Source of the DNA: Lachnospiraceae bacterium
GTDB lineage: Bacteria; Bacillota; Clostridia; Lachnospirales; Lachnospiraceae
NCBI GenBank assembly: GCA_015056815.1
Contig: SVFN01000013.1
Span: 1-64,000, forward strand
DNA: 64,000 bases
Direction: 5' to 3'
Position numbers and translations under genes: made by a program. Positions 45,268 to 55,600 of the stretch are shown here, in pieces; position 1 is the stretch's first letter; the number at the start of each line of letters is the position of its first letter. The notes under the pieces were generated by a model. That model was not told where the DNA came from. It did not search any database and worked only from the letters and a program-made list of their open reading frames with translations.

Positions 45268-48200
45268 TTACTTGATCTTTACATTCTTAGAAAGTCCTTT
45301 CTTCCGGAACAATACGGTATAGTCCTTTTTCTTCGCCTTTGGCACCTTGATCACAGTCTTCGCGCCGATGCCCTTGAACGCATTCTTTGCCACACTCTTT
45401 TCTGTCAGATATTTGGTCTTGATGTTGATAAGCGTAATGCCCTTACAGCCTTTGAAGGTATTCTTTCCAATACTTCTTACGGACGCGGGAAGCGTGATCT
45501 TCTTCAAAGAAGAACATTTCATAAACGCACCGTTTCCAATGCTTTCCACTTTATTTCCAATCTTTACGCTCCTTAGTTTTTTACAGTTTGCAAACGCATT
45601 GGCGCCGATTTCCTGAACGTTTTTGCCGATGGAAACCTTTGTCAGTTTCTTACAGTTCTTAAATGCATTTGCCGCAATCTTCGTTACCTGTGCCATCGTT
45701 CCGTCCGAAAGCTTCACTGTCTCCGGAACGGTTATGGAAGCCACATCTTTCTGAGTGCCTGCCGGTGCCGCATACATTACTTCCACGATCGTCTTACCGG
45801 AAGCATCCTGTGTGGTATTTACCACTTCGTAAGTCGCGCTGCCGCTCTGATCTACTGTTTTTGTCCCGACTGCGGGAGTCTTTGACGTCCCGCCGGATTC
45901 ACTGCCGCCACCGGTTTCCTGTTTCGCACCGGCGAACACGATCATTCCATTCGCATTGATCGTTTTTGTCACGGAAGCATCCAGCTTACAAACCTTTCCC
46001 GCGTCCTCCCCATATGCCGTTTTCGGAACGCTCAGACTTGCGCCCGGCTCGGCATAGAAGGTACAATTCGCATCGATACACAGTCCATCCACCGGTGTCT
46101 TGCCGTATCCGCTGATCTTATTCACGCCTTTTAGCAGAACCTTCACGCCCTCTTTAAAGATACAGAGGTTTACCTCATCATAGCCTGAAAGAATGATCGT
46201 ATCCGATGCCTTGTCATATTTTATCGTTCCTTTTGCCTTCATCTGATCAAGAGTCCCTTTGGTGCCGATGCAGCCTGCCATCTCCCTACCAACAATATAC
46301 TCGCCGAGCAGTTCGTTATCCGTGGTAAGGTACAGCCAGTTTGGCTGCCCCGTCTCCTGTCCGGGATCTGTGCCGGGATCCGTACCGGGATCTTCTTCAT
46401 TCTTTACTTCCACCTGGCAGGACGCCTTCAGCGCTAACGGATCAACCGTAGTTGCCGTGATCACGGCTGTTCCGATTCCCTTTGCCGTCAGCTCACCTGT
46501 CTGTTCATCTACTTCAACTACCGCAGGTGCACTGCTGACATAGGTCGCACCCGGTATCGTCAGGTCTCTGCCTGCATATTTTCCATTCGCATTTTTCACA
46601 AGAGCTGCATTTGCTTTTTTATCTCCCGGTTTCATTGTAACTTTAGCTTTCTCAAAGCTGATCGTATCCGCCCGTACTACCGGAAGCACCGTTATCTTCA
46701 AAGTATCCGTATAACGCTCCGGCTCCGTACCGTTGCCGGCATCCATTCCCTCTGCTGTCACGGTAAGAACTGCTGTACCGATCCCGGCATTTGCCAGAAG
46801 CTCATAGTTATTCTCGTTAAACTGCCGGACATTTTCTGCCACTACCGGCATATCCGCCTGCTCTCTTGTCTCCTTAAGGCTCCATGTAATATTCGGCATC
46901 GGATAAGGCTTTGACGGATCCGTAACCGCATAGATGTCCATGTAATTCGGATATCCTTCCAGTATCGAAGAACTGTAATTGTCTGTCACTCCCTCGTACT
47001 GATATAATGTGATCTCCTCCAGATCCTCATACTCATATTCTTCCTTCTCTTCATTCCAGATTGCATTCCCGTCTGCATCTCTCTTATATTTTTTGATCGC
47101 TACCCCCTTCACGGGATTGGTTTCGCCCGCGCGCAGAAGGATCGCATTCGCAATCGGGAGCACCGGTCTGTCTGATCTGGTATCTGTCACGGTTTTCCCA
47201 TCCTTCACAACCGCATATTCGCTCAGATCGCCACGGATCTCGCTCAGATCTTCCACTAACTGCTCATCTTCCTTACCCACCAGATAACTTTTGGCCGGAA
47301 GCCTTGCGATACTGTAAGTATCTTCCCAAATCTGAGGCATGTTGACCGGAAGATAAAGATCCACCAGCGAGTTGCAATTTACAAACGTACCACTATAGCT
47401 GTCGGAAGAATACAACAGCTTCATCGTCTGCGTATCGCATCCGGAAAGATCCAGTGTTACCAGCTTCGGCGCATTGATATCAAATGCCGCATAGCCGCCT
47501 GCAGTCGGTCCTGAAATCTTTGCTGTCAGCTTCGTACAATCTGCCAGATTAAAAATCCTGGAAAGATTCCCTGCTGACTTGCAGTTTAAGGAAACCTCCC
47601 ATTCCCGGATTGAATCCAGTGTGAACATGTTATATACATTTTCTGCTGCAGATGCATCAAAGTTTTCTCCAAGTGTCAGACTTTTCGCACTGTTCAGCAA
47701 AAACATACCGCTCATATTCTTAACATGGGAAGTATCCAGGGCAGAAACATCCAGCTTCTCCACCTTGGGCAGCGTAAACATCTGATTCATATCCGTTACC
47801 TTGGAAGTAACGAGTGTGTTAAGCTCCAGTCCGGATACTTCGGGCAGATTGAACATATTGCTCATGTCTGTCACATTCCCTGTCTGGAATCCGGAAAGAT
47901 CCAGCCTGGTAACGGACGGTCCCGTATAATCCATCGGCGCATACTTCTTGCTGTATTTAAAATAATAGCCGCCGAACATCCCTGCCATCGTTGTGACGGC
48001 ACCTGTATCCAATGCCGACAGATGCTCGATCTGCGTAAGGGCTGCACAGCCCCTGAAAAGACCTGACATATCCGTTACCTGTGCGGTGTTCATGTTTTCC
48101 GGAAGGATCAGCTTGCGCAGCAAGAAATCACGATAGAACATATCCTTCATCGTCACCGCAGAGGCAAACGACAGTCCCGAAAGATCCAGTTCGGTAATGT

Positions 48201-49929
48201 CACAGTCAGAGAACATTCCCTCCATATCCGTTGCTTTGGAAGTATCAAAGCCTGCCAGATCCTCTTTGCTGATCGTAAACCCGTCAGCCCCGTCCCTGTT
48301 GTTGGAGCTTAACTTGATCATCTCCTTCAGATTCACGGCATTATGCGTATCAATCGAAGAAAGCCCCTTCAAGCTGTTTCTTCCCGCAAGAAATACATCG
48401 ATCATCCTGCTCATGTCTGTTACATTCGACGTATTCAACCCGGTAATGTCAAACTGCTCCATGCCAAAGGACTGACTCTTAAACGCAAACATATGGGACA
48501 TATTCTTCACATTATCCGCCATGTTGTTTCCAACAATCTGGAATGTCTTTGTATTTCCCAACGTCGGCTGTCTGTATTCATCCGGTCTTGGCTCATTGCT
48601 GACGTTTAAGAAGCCTACCCAGCCGTGAGCCCTTGCGCCTTCATGGGCGCCACCCATGCTGAACGAACTCGGCGCATAAAACAGATAACTGCAGTCATCC
48701 GGAAAGGCTACCCCGGAATCCACCTTTAAGTTGACCGCCGAGATCGGATAGGCCGGAAGCGCCATCGGATGGTCAAATTCCCTATGATTGGAAGCAAGCG
48801 CCACTTGATAAGTCCTGCCGTCATAAGGATCGGTATAAGTCGCCGGAATCGCCCAGTTTTCCAGCTTAAAATCTGCGTCTGTCAGCTTATCCGGCAGTTT
48901 GGATCTTCCATACCGGATGTCCTCGATCGTATCCGCCAGATTGGTTACCGCGCCCAGTGAAAGCGCTGCCTTTGCATATCCCGAGATTCCTTCCTCATAA
49001 CTCTTTAATGTCAAAATCCCTGTATCCACATCTTTTGTATAATTATAATAATCCAGCGTGAAATCTCCATGCGCCTTTACATAGCCGTCGGTATAATAAT
49101 AGAACCAATAGGCATCATTCTTGTTGTCTTCTTCTTTGGGCAGGCTGAGTCTTGTCGTTACCATAACCGCGATCGGATGCTCCGCATTCAGTTTGTTGAC
49201 CGTAAAAAAGCCCTTCTCTTTCTCATACGCTGTCACCACCGGTGCATCTGCCTGCTTTACCCTGTCATAGTATTCGATCGTTTCTCCGCTTCTGGCTGTA
49301 TAGGTTTTCTTCGCATACTCCCAGACCACGATCTGTGACTTATCATTTACCGCCTCCGCGAGAGGAAACCTGTATCCGTCCTCTGTACTCAGCTTTTTTA
49401 ATTCATCGGTATCCCAGACGGATGCGATGCCATACTGTTTCCCTCCCTGGTATTCCAGCTCCACATCATGCCAGACTGCACTGGTCAGGTACACATTGCC
49501 TGCTATTTTCCAATGAATGGAAAGATCGCTGAATGTATCAAAAAGATCTTCCTCCTCTGTGCGCGGTGCCGGTGCGGTCCAATCCAGCACGGCACTTTTG
49601 GCGTCCTGCGCTGATACGTTCCACTGCTCTTTATACTCGGAATCCGAAAGATCCAGTGCGTCCGCATTTGCATCCTTCAACTGCAGCTCCAACCGATATT
49701 GATGATAAACACTGCCTTCTGCTACGACTGCTTTTGTCATTCCGTTTTCCTCGGATGTCACCACATTTACCGGTCTGCCGGTAGTCAGATCCGTCACGTT
49801 AAGTGACCACTTGTCCGTACCCGCTTTTGCCGTTAATACCCTTCCATTCATAAGAAGCAGCCAGAACAGCGCCGCCACCAATACGAATGGCAAAACCCTC
49901 ATTTGTCTTTCCACTTTCGTTTTTGTCAT
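45268..49929 (-). CDS. BspA-like leucine-rich repeat surface protein
   Basis: A 1553-residue exported protein. After the signal peptide (about 1-37) comes an N-terminal region I do not recognise (about 40-390). A long array of DUF285/BspA-type repeats follows (about 400-870), with the pattern VTDMSxMF....LDLSGFxT. Next are an Ig-like Big_2 domain (about 1080-1185), a Gly/Asp/Pro linker, a beta-rich segment (about 1195-1335) and four LRR_5 repeats (IGxxAFxxCxxLxxVxI, about 1410-1520). The end is a basic tail KVPKAKKKDYTVLFRKKG. Such proteins are secreted adhesins in other bacteria. The start at 49929 follows TTAGGAGGGTATCT. No LPxTG or membrane anchor is present at the C-terminus. Confidence 0.85.
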   Translation of the reverse strand: MTKTKVERQMRVLPFVLVAALFWLLLMNGRVLTAKAGTDKWSLNVTDLTTGRPVNVVTSEENGMTKAVVAEGSVYHQYRLELQLKDANADALDLSDSEYKEQWNVSAQDAKSAVLDWTAPAPRTEEEDLFDTFSDLSIHWKIAGNVYLTSAVWHDVELEYQGGKQYGIASVWDTDELKKLSTEDGYRFPLAEAVNDKSQIVVWEYAKKTYTARSGETIEYYDRVKQADAPVVTAYEKEKGFFTVNKLNAEHPIAVMVTTRLSLPKEEDNKNDAYWFYYYTDGYVKAHGDFTLDYYNYTKDVDTGILTLKSYEEGISGYAKAALSLGAVTNLADTIEDIRYGRSKLPDKLTDADFKLENWAIPATYTDPYDGRTYQVALASNHREFDHPMALPAYPISAVNLKVDSGVAFPDDCSYLFYAPSSFSMGGAHEGARAHGWVGFLNVSNEPRPDEYRQPTLGNTKTFQIVGNNMADNVKNMSHMFAFKSQSFGMEQFDITGLNTSNVTDMSRMIDVFLAGRNSLKGLSSIDTHNAVNLKEMIKLSSNNRDGADGFTISKEDLAGFDTSKATDMEGMFSDCDITELDLSGLSFASAVTMKDMFYRDFLLRKLILPENMNTAQVTDMSGLFRGCAALTQIEHLSALDTGAVTTMAGMFGGYYFKYSKKYAPMDYTGPSVTRLDLSGFQTGNVTDMSNMFNLPEVSGLELNTLVTSKVTDMNQMFTLPKVEKLDVSALDTSHVKNMSGMFLLNSAKSLTLGENFDASAAENVYNMFTLDSIREWEVSLNCKSAGNLSRIFNLADCTKLTAKISGPTAGGYAAFDINAPKLVTLDLSGCDTQTMKLLYSSDSYSGTFVNCNSLVDLYLPVNMPQIWEDTYSIARLPAKSYLVGKEDEQLVEDLSEIRGDLSEYAVVKDGKTVTDTRSDRPVLPIANAILLRAGETNPVKGVAIKKYKRDADGNAIWNEEKEEYEYEDLEEITLYQYEGVTDNYSSSILEGYPNYMDIYAVTDPSKPYPMPNITWSLKETREQADMPVVAENVRQFNENNYELLANAGIGTAVLTVTAEGMDAGNGTEPERYTDTLKITVLPVVRADTISFEKAKVTMKPGDKKANAALVKNANGKYAGRDLTIPGATYVSSAPAVVEVDEQTGELTAKGIGTAVITATTVDPLALKASCQVEVKNEEDPGTDPGTDPGQETGQPNWLYLTTDNELLGEYIVGREMAGCIGTKGTLDQMKAKGTIKYDKASDTIILSGYDEVNLCIFKEGVKVLLKGVNKISGYGKTPVDGLCIDANCTFYAEPGASLSVPKTAYGEDAGKVCKLDASVTKTINANGMIVFAGAKQETGGGSESGGTSKTPAVGTKTVDQSGSATYEVVNTTQDASGKTIVEVMYAAPAGTQKDVASITVPETVKLSDGTMAQVTKIAANAFKNCKKLTKVSIGKNVQEIGANAFANCKKLRSVKIGNKVESIGNGAFMKCSSLKKITLPASVRSIGKNTFKGCKGITLINIKTKYLTEKSVAKNAFKGIGAKTVIKVPKAKKKDYTVLFRKKGLSKNVKIK

Positions 49930-50042
49930 AGATACCCTCCTAACGTCTCCATTCTGTTCTCGTTTTTCATGATCCTCAAAGCGCTGACCGGTTAAAATCA
50001 CGCTTTCTCTATATATCGGTCATTTCCAACTAAATTTTTAGC

Positions 50043-50069
50043 AAAAAATGAACACTTTTTTCATTTTTT
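50043..50069. promoter_or_regulatory. 10-bp inverted repeat in the divergent surface-protein/regulator region
   Basis: AAAAAATGAA (50043-50052) and TTCATTTTTT (50060-50069) are perfect arms around seven bases. It lies between the BspA-like gene and the divergent dual-HTH regulator, just upstream of the regulator's -10. It is a candidate operator for that regulator. Confidence 0.45.
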
Positions 50070-50091
50070 TTAACTGTTTTCTGTTACTTTA

Positions 50092-50100
50092 TGCTATACT
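50092..50100 (+). promoter_or_regulatory. Extended -10 promoter of the dual-HTH regulator gene
   Basis: TGCTATACT is an extended -10 on the plus strand, 30 bases before the ATG. No good -35 is seen (TTAACT at 50070-50075 gives a 19-bp spacer). The same TATGCTATACT string is used by the ArsR-type gene promoter at 22561-22571. Confidence 0.6.
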
Positions 50101-50130
50101 ATATGAAATCAGTTTTTAAGGAGATAAATT

Positions 50131-51576
50131 ATGCTCGGCGATAATATCACGGTTCTGTTAAGAACGATGCAGGTAAAGGGGAACGTACTGACTTCCTATT
50201 GCGGGATTGCCGACGCCACCTTAAGCCGGATCAAAACAGGGAAAAAAATACCAAAACCGGACAGTATCCTCATGCAGAAATTTGTACAGGGTGTTCTTTC
50301 CTATGCCAGAAAAAACGACCGTCTGGAGCTTTTATTTCCCCTTTTGGAAGAAAAGGGATTCCCGGTGGACGAAACCGGTCTGGAGAAAAGTCTGACGGAA
50401 TGGCTCTATCAGGATACCGTTCTGCCCGCCCGCAGGAAGTCTCCCCACAGCGCAGGTCTTTCCCTTCCCTTTTCCGCTTTTGCGGAAAAACTTGACCACC
50501 TGATGAAATTAGCCGGCATTTCCAATGCCCGATTCGGTCATCTGGTCAACATCGATCCCTCCCACATCAGCCGTTTCCGTAACGGACACCGCACGCCAAA
50601 GGGGTCTCCGGAAGCGGTTATGCGCATGTGTATGGTCCTGATGGATCAGATCACACAAAAAGGACACAAGGACACGCTCTTGAAGCTGATTCATGCCCCT
50701 GCCAGCGCCGGGACGGATGATGATGTTCTCTTAATCTGTTTACGAAACTGGCTCTGCGACTTTGAGCAGGACGAAAACACGGCACTGGAGCAGTTTCTGG
50801 GGAATCTGGATTCCTTCTCTCCCCTGCCCGCTTCTTCGCTTCCTTCTCCCGACTCCCTGATCACAGACGAACGGTTGCAAGACGATTCTGTCTGCTACAA
50901 AGGGACCGCCGGCCTGCAAGAGGCGATCCTTCGCTTTCTTGCCACCGCGATCAGAAAAAACGCAAAGGAACTGTTTTTGTACTCCGACCAGAAGATGGAC
51001 TGGCTGACCGGAAACCCTGATTTTCGTCTGAAATGGATCTCGCTTATGACCGAATGTGTAAAACGCAAGATCAGGATCAAAATCATACACAACATCGACC
51101 GTACCCCCGCCGAAATGATCACCGCCATAAACAACTGGCTCCCCCTTTACATGTCGGGCATGATCGAGCCTTACTACTGCACATTAAAGAACGGAAACCG
51201 GTTTTCCCATACCATCTTTTTGTGCCCGGACATAGCCTGTATCGAGGGATGTCATATGTACGGCAGTCAGGAGTTCGGTCTGTATCAGTACCATACAGGG
51301 AAAGAATTTCTGGATTATTATTCACAAAGCTTTGCGCTTTTGTTCCAGTCCTGCCATTACCTTGTCCGTATGCAGTTTCTTGACAGTACCGGAAGGGAGC
51401 CTTCCACACCTTCCGATCCCTACAACAACGTCTGCATCACCATCAACAAGGCGTCCGTGGTCATTACCAGAACCGATGCGCCCTATATGTCTTTTACGTT
51501 TACGCATCCTTTGATGTATGACGCCTTTCAGAATTTTGTAGAGCAGAAATCCGTCGATTCCTCAAACACGAATTGA
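50131..51576 (+). CDS. Dual-HTH putative transcriptional regulator of the surface island
   Basis: A 481-residue cytoplasmic protein with two XRE-like helix-turn-helix regions: about residues 7-45 (GIADATLSRIKTGKKIPKPD) and about 117-160 (FGHLVNIDPSHISRFRNGHR). The C-terminal half (about 245-470) is a separate domain with the conserved-looking stretches IRIKIIHNIDR and WLPLYMSGMIEPYYC. It may be a sensor; I cannot assign it. The ATG follows AAGGAGATAAATT. It is the only plus-strand gene in the surface island, divergent from the BspA-like gene and convergent with the Cthe_2159-like gene, which makes it the obvious candidate regulator of them. Confidence 0.7.
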   Translation: MLGDNITVLLRTMQVKGNVLTSYCGIADATLSRIKTGKKIPKPDSILMQKFVQGVLSYARKNDRLELLFPLLEEKGFPVDETGLEKSLTEWLYQDTVLPARRKSPHSAGLSLPFSAFAEKLDHLMKLAGISNARFGHLVNIDPSHISRFRNGHRTPKGSPEAVMRMCMVLMDQITQKGHKDTLLKLIHAPASAGTDDDVLLICLRNWLCDFEQDENTALEQFLGNLDSFSPLPASSLPSPDSLITDERLQDDSVCYKGTAGLQEAILRFLATAIRKNAKELFLYSDQKMDWLTGNPDFRLKWISLMTECVKRKIRIKIIHNIDRTPAEMITAINNWLPLYMSGMIEPYYCTLKNGNRFSHTIFLCPDIACIEGCHMYGSQEFGLYQYHTGKEFLDYYSQSFALLFQSCHYLVRMQFLDSTGREPSTPSDPYNNVCITINKASVVITRTDAPYMSFTFTHPLMYDAFQNFVEQKSVDSSNTN

Positions 51577-51644
51577 CTGTTTTTTTCACACTTGGTATCA
51601 TCAATCCCCTGATTAAATCAGCACTTCCTTTTTTTTACAGAGAA

Positions 51645-51679
51645 ACCGCCGCTTTCCGGATTTTTCCGGAAGCGGCGGT
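51645..51679. terminator. Shared terminator hairpin between regulator and surface-protein gene
   Basis: ACCGCCGCTTTCCGGA (51645-51660) pairs with TCCGGAAGCGGCGGT (51665-51679) with one bulged base and a TTTT loop. It lies between two convergent genes. U-rich stretches on either side are only moderate. Confidence 0.7.
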
Positions 51680-51714
51680 CTTTATAAGGAGCAGTTTTAT
51701 TGAAAAAGCCTTTT

Positions 51715-54700
51715 TTATCTGACTGTCACTTTTATTTTTTGGTAAACTCCGTTCTGTGCATAAGCATATACATAGCAGGTGCCTTTGGCTTTCGCCGTGA
51801 TAACTCCTTTCTTCGAAACCACTGCCACACTCTTGTTCGTGGACTCAAAGCTGAGTTTTCTGTGCTGTGCTGCTTTGAGCTTACCGGAATTGACCGTAGC
51901 CTTAATGGTAAATTTCTTATTGACTCCCAATGTCACTTTGGTCTTATTCACGGAAATAGATTTTACATTCCCTGCCGTGCCGCCGGTGGTCGCCACATGG
52001 ATCGGCTTTGCAGAGGAGATCACATTCCCGTTTTTGTCCAGGGCAACCAATAAGAATTTATAATAAGTCCCTTTCTTCAGCCCTTTATAGGTATATGTCT
52101 TTCCGGTCAGTGTGGCGATCTTTTTATATTTGTATTTACTGCCGCAGCGGTTTGCATATAAGACATATTTCGCAGCGCCGTCAACCTTTTTCCATCCCAG
52201 TTTAATGGACGTATTTTTAATCGTCTTTGCTTTCAGCTGCAGTTTGTTAAATACCGTGCCTGCCGGATCCGCATCGGAGGTCAGTGCCGTGACCGCATTC
52301 TCCATTGCAGCTTCACTGGCGCCTGTGCCAAAAGCTGTGCCATCCGCACCAAGCAGGGAAGCCGGATCGTTTTTTGTACCTGCACCGGTTTCGGCAATGT
52401 CCGCACTGCTTCCGGTATTTCCGCTATCTCCGGTACTATCGGTATCTCCGGCATCGTCTTTTTTCTTCGTCGCTATTTTTATTGTCAGATTACCCGCCAC
52501 TTTCGTGATCCGGTAAACATTTTCCACGCCGGTATCCGCCGCACCCTTGATGTTTTTGTAATCTCCGGACACTGACGGTGTACCGGCCAGTTCATAGCCC
52601 TCTGCCGGATTGACCTTAAAATTGATCTGACCGTCCCCGGAAACCACCGGCATGCCGGTATCCGAGTCTCTTGCCACTGCAGTCTGCGTATCCGTTTCAT
52701 CCGCCTTCGTGTAATCATTCTTGGTATAATAAACATCGATCGTGGCATTATCTGCCTCAAAAGAGGCAACAAATGCATCTGCTGTCTTTGTATCCGTGTA
52801 GATTTCTCCCGCTTTATCCGTATAACTTGCTGTGAATGTGATCGTCCGGTCTTCATTCAGTTCACCGGTAATCTGTGCCGGGAAGGATACGGTCTGTTTG
52901 CAGTCTGCACAATAACAGTCATAGCTTGCGGACGCATATCCTTCTGCCCAGTTCCATACCGGATCTGACAGATTCGCATGTGCGCACTGTACGGTTTTGA
53001 TTGTAATTGTCGTATCTCCCGTGATCTTCGTGCCACGATAGAGATTGGCTACTCCGGTTGCCTCATATCCCTTTATGTTTTTGCAAAAATCATCCTTCTC
53101 CACACTTTCCACCGAATATCCGTCTTTTAAGCGGATCAGGAAATTGATCTGTCCATCTCCCGTGCTGTCCGCTTCCCCCGTATCGCTGTTGCGGGATACT
53201 GCGCTTGTCACATCTGTTTCGTCTGCCCCGGTATAGTCCTGTGTATAATAAACATCAATCCCGGCCACGCCGTCATCTGTCACAAACGTAACAGCATATC
53301 CTTCATCCTTCTCATCCGTTTCTCCGCTCCCGGTATTTTCCTCGTTATTATGACCGTCACAGCTGTAAGTGGTTGTCACCGGAATGGTCTTTGTCTCTGT
53401 CTTTTGGCAGTCCTGACAGGTAAACGTCATCACACCTTCCGTCGTGTCCGTAGCCTCTTTTGTAACAACACCGGCATCCCAATTGTGTGTAAACGCATTG
53501 CTCTTGCAGGTATCAAGCGCGCCTGCCGTGCCGAAGGTTACACTATTGTCCACATCAGGACTGGAATAAAGCACATAATTGACATATTTCGGCAGCGTTT
53601 CCATATACACCGTATTATTTCCGCTTGTCACGTTCAGTATGGAATTGGCTGCAAACGAAGCACTGCCTGTACTTGTGCCGGTCTGTCCCGGACGTCCTCC
53701 ACCCATTCCGCCGCCGCCGACTGTCGTGACCGTCTGTGTGGTCTTCTGGGCATTGTAAGACTCATTCATGGAATTGCCGCCCGCTCCAAAAACCGTTGCG
53801 CCGTCGATCACCCATTCTCCGTCTGAATCAAAAGGCGAATTATCTGCGCCTCCCGCCTGGGAAAGAACCGTATAGCTGCCACCGTACAGATACAGTCCTC
53901 CATTGGAATCCAGACCGTCTCCGTTACAGTTTACATACATATCGCCACCGTAAAAATACAGGTTATAATCGCCGCTTGTTGTCGTACCACCCGGTCCTCC
54001 GGGTCTCCAGGTATTGCCACCGCCTGCACCCGGATCACTGCCGTTTGTGCTGCCGCCCGCCGCATTAACGCCGTCATCGGAAGCCGTCACATAATATTTG
54101 CCGGAATAAGTGTAAACCGTTCCGCCTTCCAACCCTTCATAACTGCTGTATATGTTTATCTCGGGATCACGCTCCCTGCCGTTTTGTGTGCCAAGCGTCA
54201 GCGTCTTGTCCGCATGTGCCCCGTCGTCTTTGGTGTAAATGTCAAATGTCCCGCCCGTGATGGTTGCATTCGTATCGGAATGGATCGCGTCATCCGCCGT
54301 ATTCATCGTAAAGCTGCCACCGCTGATCAGGATGTTGTTTGTCACATCTACGGAAAGTCCTGTTGCCTCACTTCTCTCACCGGACGCTTTGATGCCTTTG
54401 CTGCTCATCGTATCTGCATTGAAAGTCTTACTGTTGTAACCATTCTCTGTCGTGATGTCAAACACGCCATTGGTGATCTTCAGATCATGCTCTGCCTGGA
54501 TCGCATCACCATCGACATCGATCTCAAAATTTCCACCGTTTACAGTAATATTACCGGCTGATTCGCCATCCTGGTCATCCGTGTTTGCCGCATCCCAGTC
54601 CGGAACCGCCTTAAGGCCGTCATTTCCTGCATGGATCCTGATATTTCCGCCGTTGACTGTAATGCTGTCATCAAATGCGATTCCATTATTTACCGCATTC

Positions 54701-55302
54701 GTTACATTGATCGTACCGCTTTGCACGATCAGGGAAGAAAGGGCTCCGCCCTTCATGCCGTTTTTGGCATTTCCGGCGATATTCAAGGTGCCGCTTCCAC
54801 AAACGGTAAGTGTCGAGCCGCTCTTTGCCTTGACCGCCGCCCCTTCAAACGCGTCGGCGACTGACGTATCCGTAGAAGTCTCGTCTGCCGGATCCTCGTT
54901 GTCTGTCAGGGTGGAGGTTCCTTCCAGATGCAGGGTTACGTTACTTCCCTTCTTTATGGAAATCGGTGCTGTAGAAGCCGATGTCAGAGTCAGATCCTTT
55001 AAGATCAAAACCACATCCGTCAGACTTTTTTTCACCGAAACCGATCCTTCCGTACAGCTTCCGGTGATCTGATAGACACCATTCGCCGTGATCGTAAGCG
55101 TCGTCCCTGCGATCGTGTAACCGCTTCCTGCCACCGTTTCCGCGATCGCTGTGTCGGAAAAAGTGAGAACCGGTATTACCGCTGTTTCTGCTTTCGCCTC
55201 CAGACCGCCTAACGGCAGTAAGGTTACGGTCAGGATGATCGTCAATACAACCGACCATAGTTTTTTTGCATAATAATTCTTTCGTTTCGTTACCCCATGC
55301 AT
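51715..55302 (-). CDS. Secreted Cthe_2159-like carbohydrate-binding beta-helix protein
   Basis: A 1195-residue exported protein with signal peptide (about 1-38). Residues about 40-570 resemble the Cthe_2159 calcium and polysaccharide-binding parallel beta-helix (repeats such as ITVNGGNFEIDVDGDAIQAE and ITGGTFDIYTKDDGAHAD, Gly-rich insert GGGGMGGGRPGQTG). Then come two units each of a CxxC segment (FTCQDCQKTE; CYCADCKQT) and a beta module (IDVYYT....ADETD...GDGQINF), an acidic linker, an FN3 domain (about 1020-1108) and a Big_2 domain (about 1114-1195). The start at 55302 follows AAAGGAGGAACATT. It probably binds plant or host glycans; no enzymatic motif is seen and no LPxTG. Confidence 0.82.
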   Translation of the reverse strand: MHGVTKRKNYYAKKLWSVVLTIILTVTLLPLGGLEAKAETAVIPVLTFSDTAIAETVAGSGYTIAGTTLTITANGVYQITGSCTEGSVSVKKSLTDVVLILKDLTLTSASTAPISIKKGSNVTLHLEGTSTLTDNEDPADETSTDTSVADAFEGAAVKAKSGSTLTVCGSGTLNIAGNAKNGMKGGALSSLIVQSGTINVTNAVNNGIAFDDSITVNGGNIRIHAGNDGLKAVPDWDAANTDDQDGESAGNITVNGGNFEIDVDGDAIQAEHDLKITNGVFDITTENGYNSKTFNADTMSSKGIKASGERSEATGLSVDVTNNILISGGSFTMNTADDAIHSDTNATITGGTFDIYTKDDGAHADKTLTLGTQNGRERDPEINIYSSYEGLEGGTVYTYSGKYYVTASDDGVNAAGGSTNGSDPGAGGGNTWRPGGPGGTTTSGDYNLYFYGGDMYVNCNGDGLDSNGGLYLYGGSYTVLSQAGGADNSPFDSDGEWVIDGATVFGAGGNSMNESYNAQKTTQTVTTVGGGGMGGGRPGQTGTSTGSASFAANSILNVTSGNNTVYMETLPKYVNYVLYSSPDVDNSVTFGTAGALDTCKSNAFTHNWDAGVVTKEATDTTEGVMTFTCQDCQKTETKTIPVTTTYSCDGHNNEENTGSGETDEKDEGYAVTFVTDDGVAGIDVYYTQDYTGADETDVTSAVSRNSDTGEADSTGDGQINFLIRLKDGYSVESVEKDDFCKNIKGYEATGVANLYRGTKITGDTTITIKTVQCAHANLSDPVWNWAEGYASASYDCYCADCKQTVSFPAQITGELNEDRTITFTASYTDKAGEIYTDTKTADAFVASFEADNATIDVYYTKNDYTKADETDTQTAVARDSDTGMPVVSGDGQINFKVNPAEGYELAGTPSVSGDYKNIKGAADTGVENVYRITKVAGNLTIKIATKKKDDAGDTDSTGDSGNTGSSADIAETGAGTKNDPASLLGADGTAFGTGASEAAMENAVTALTSDADPAGTVFNKLQLKAKTIKNTSIKLGWKKVDGAAKYVLYANRCGSKYKYKKIATLTGKTYTYKGLKKGTYYKFLLVALDKNGNVISSAKPIHVATTGGTAGNVKSISVNKTKVTLGVNKKFTIKATVNSGKLKAAQHRKLSFESTNKSVAVVSKKGVITAKAKGTCYVYAYAQNGVYQKIKVTVR

Positions 55303-55600
55303 AATGTTCCTCCTTTATATGATGGCTGCGACAGATCTTTCTGCCTGTTGTTGAAAAACGGAAAATCGTTTACAATATTCCCGTTCTAAAATGATTGTGT
55401 TTCCTGACAGGCGCAACCCGTAATTCAGCTCTGTTTGCGTATTCTAAATGATTGCAGCGATTCAGAGCGAACTCGAAATATGTGAGATTTCTCACTGTTT
55501 CCGGTTTATCCTGTCAGAGATCATCGTTTTTTGAAATTATTATGATTGTATAAAAAAAATGTGTCCGACTCGTGGGAAATCTGTGAATAAAAATTCACAA
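55303..55600. other. Intergenic region upstream of the beta-helix protein gene
   Basis: About 300 bases without a gene. It should hold the promoter of the downstream minus-strand gene, but no clear -35/-10 pair is visible. Two AAATGATTG motifs (about 55389 and 55446) and opposed CCTGACAGG / CCTGTCAG words (about 55402 and 55509) are present; none can be interpreted with confidence. Confidence 0.4.
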
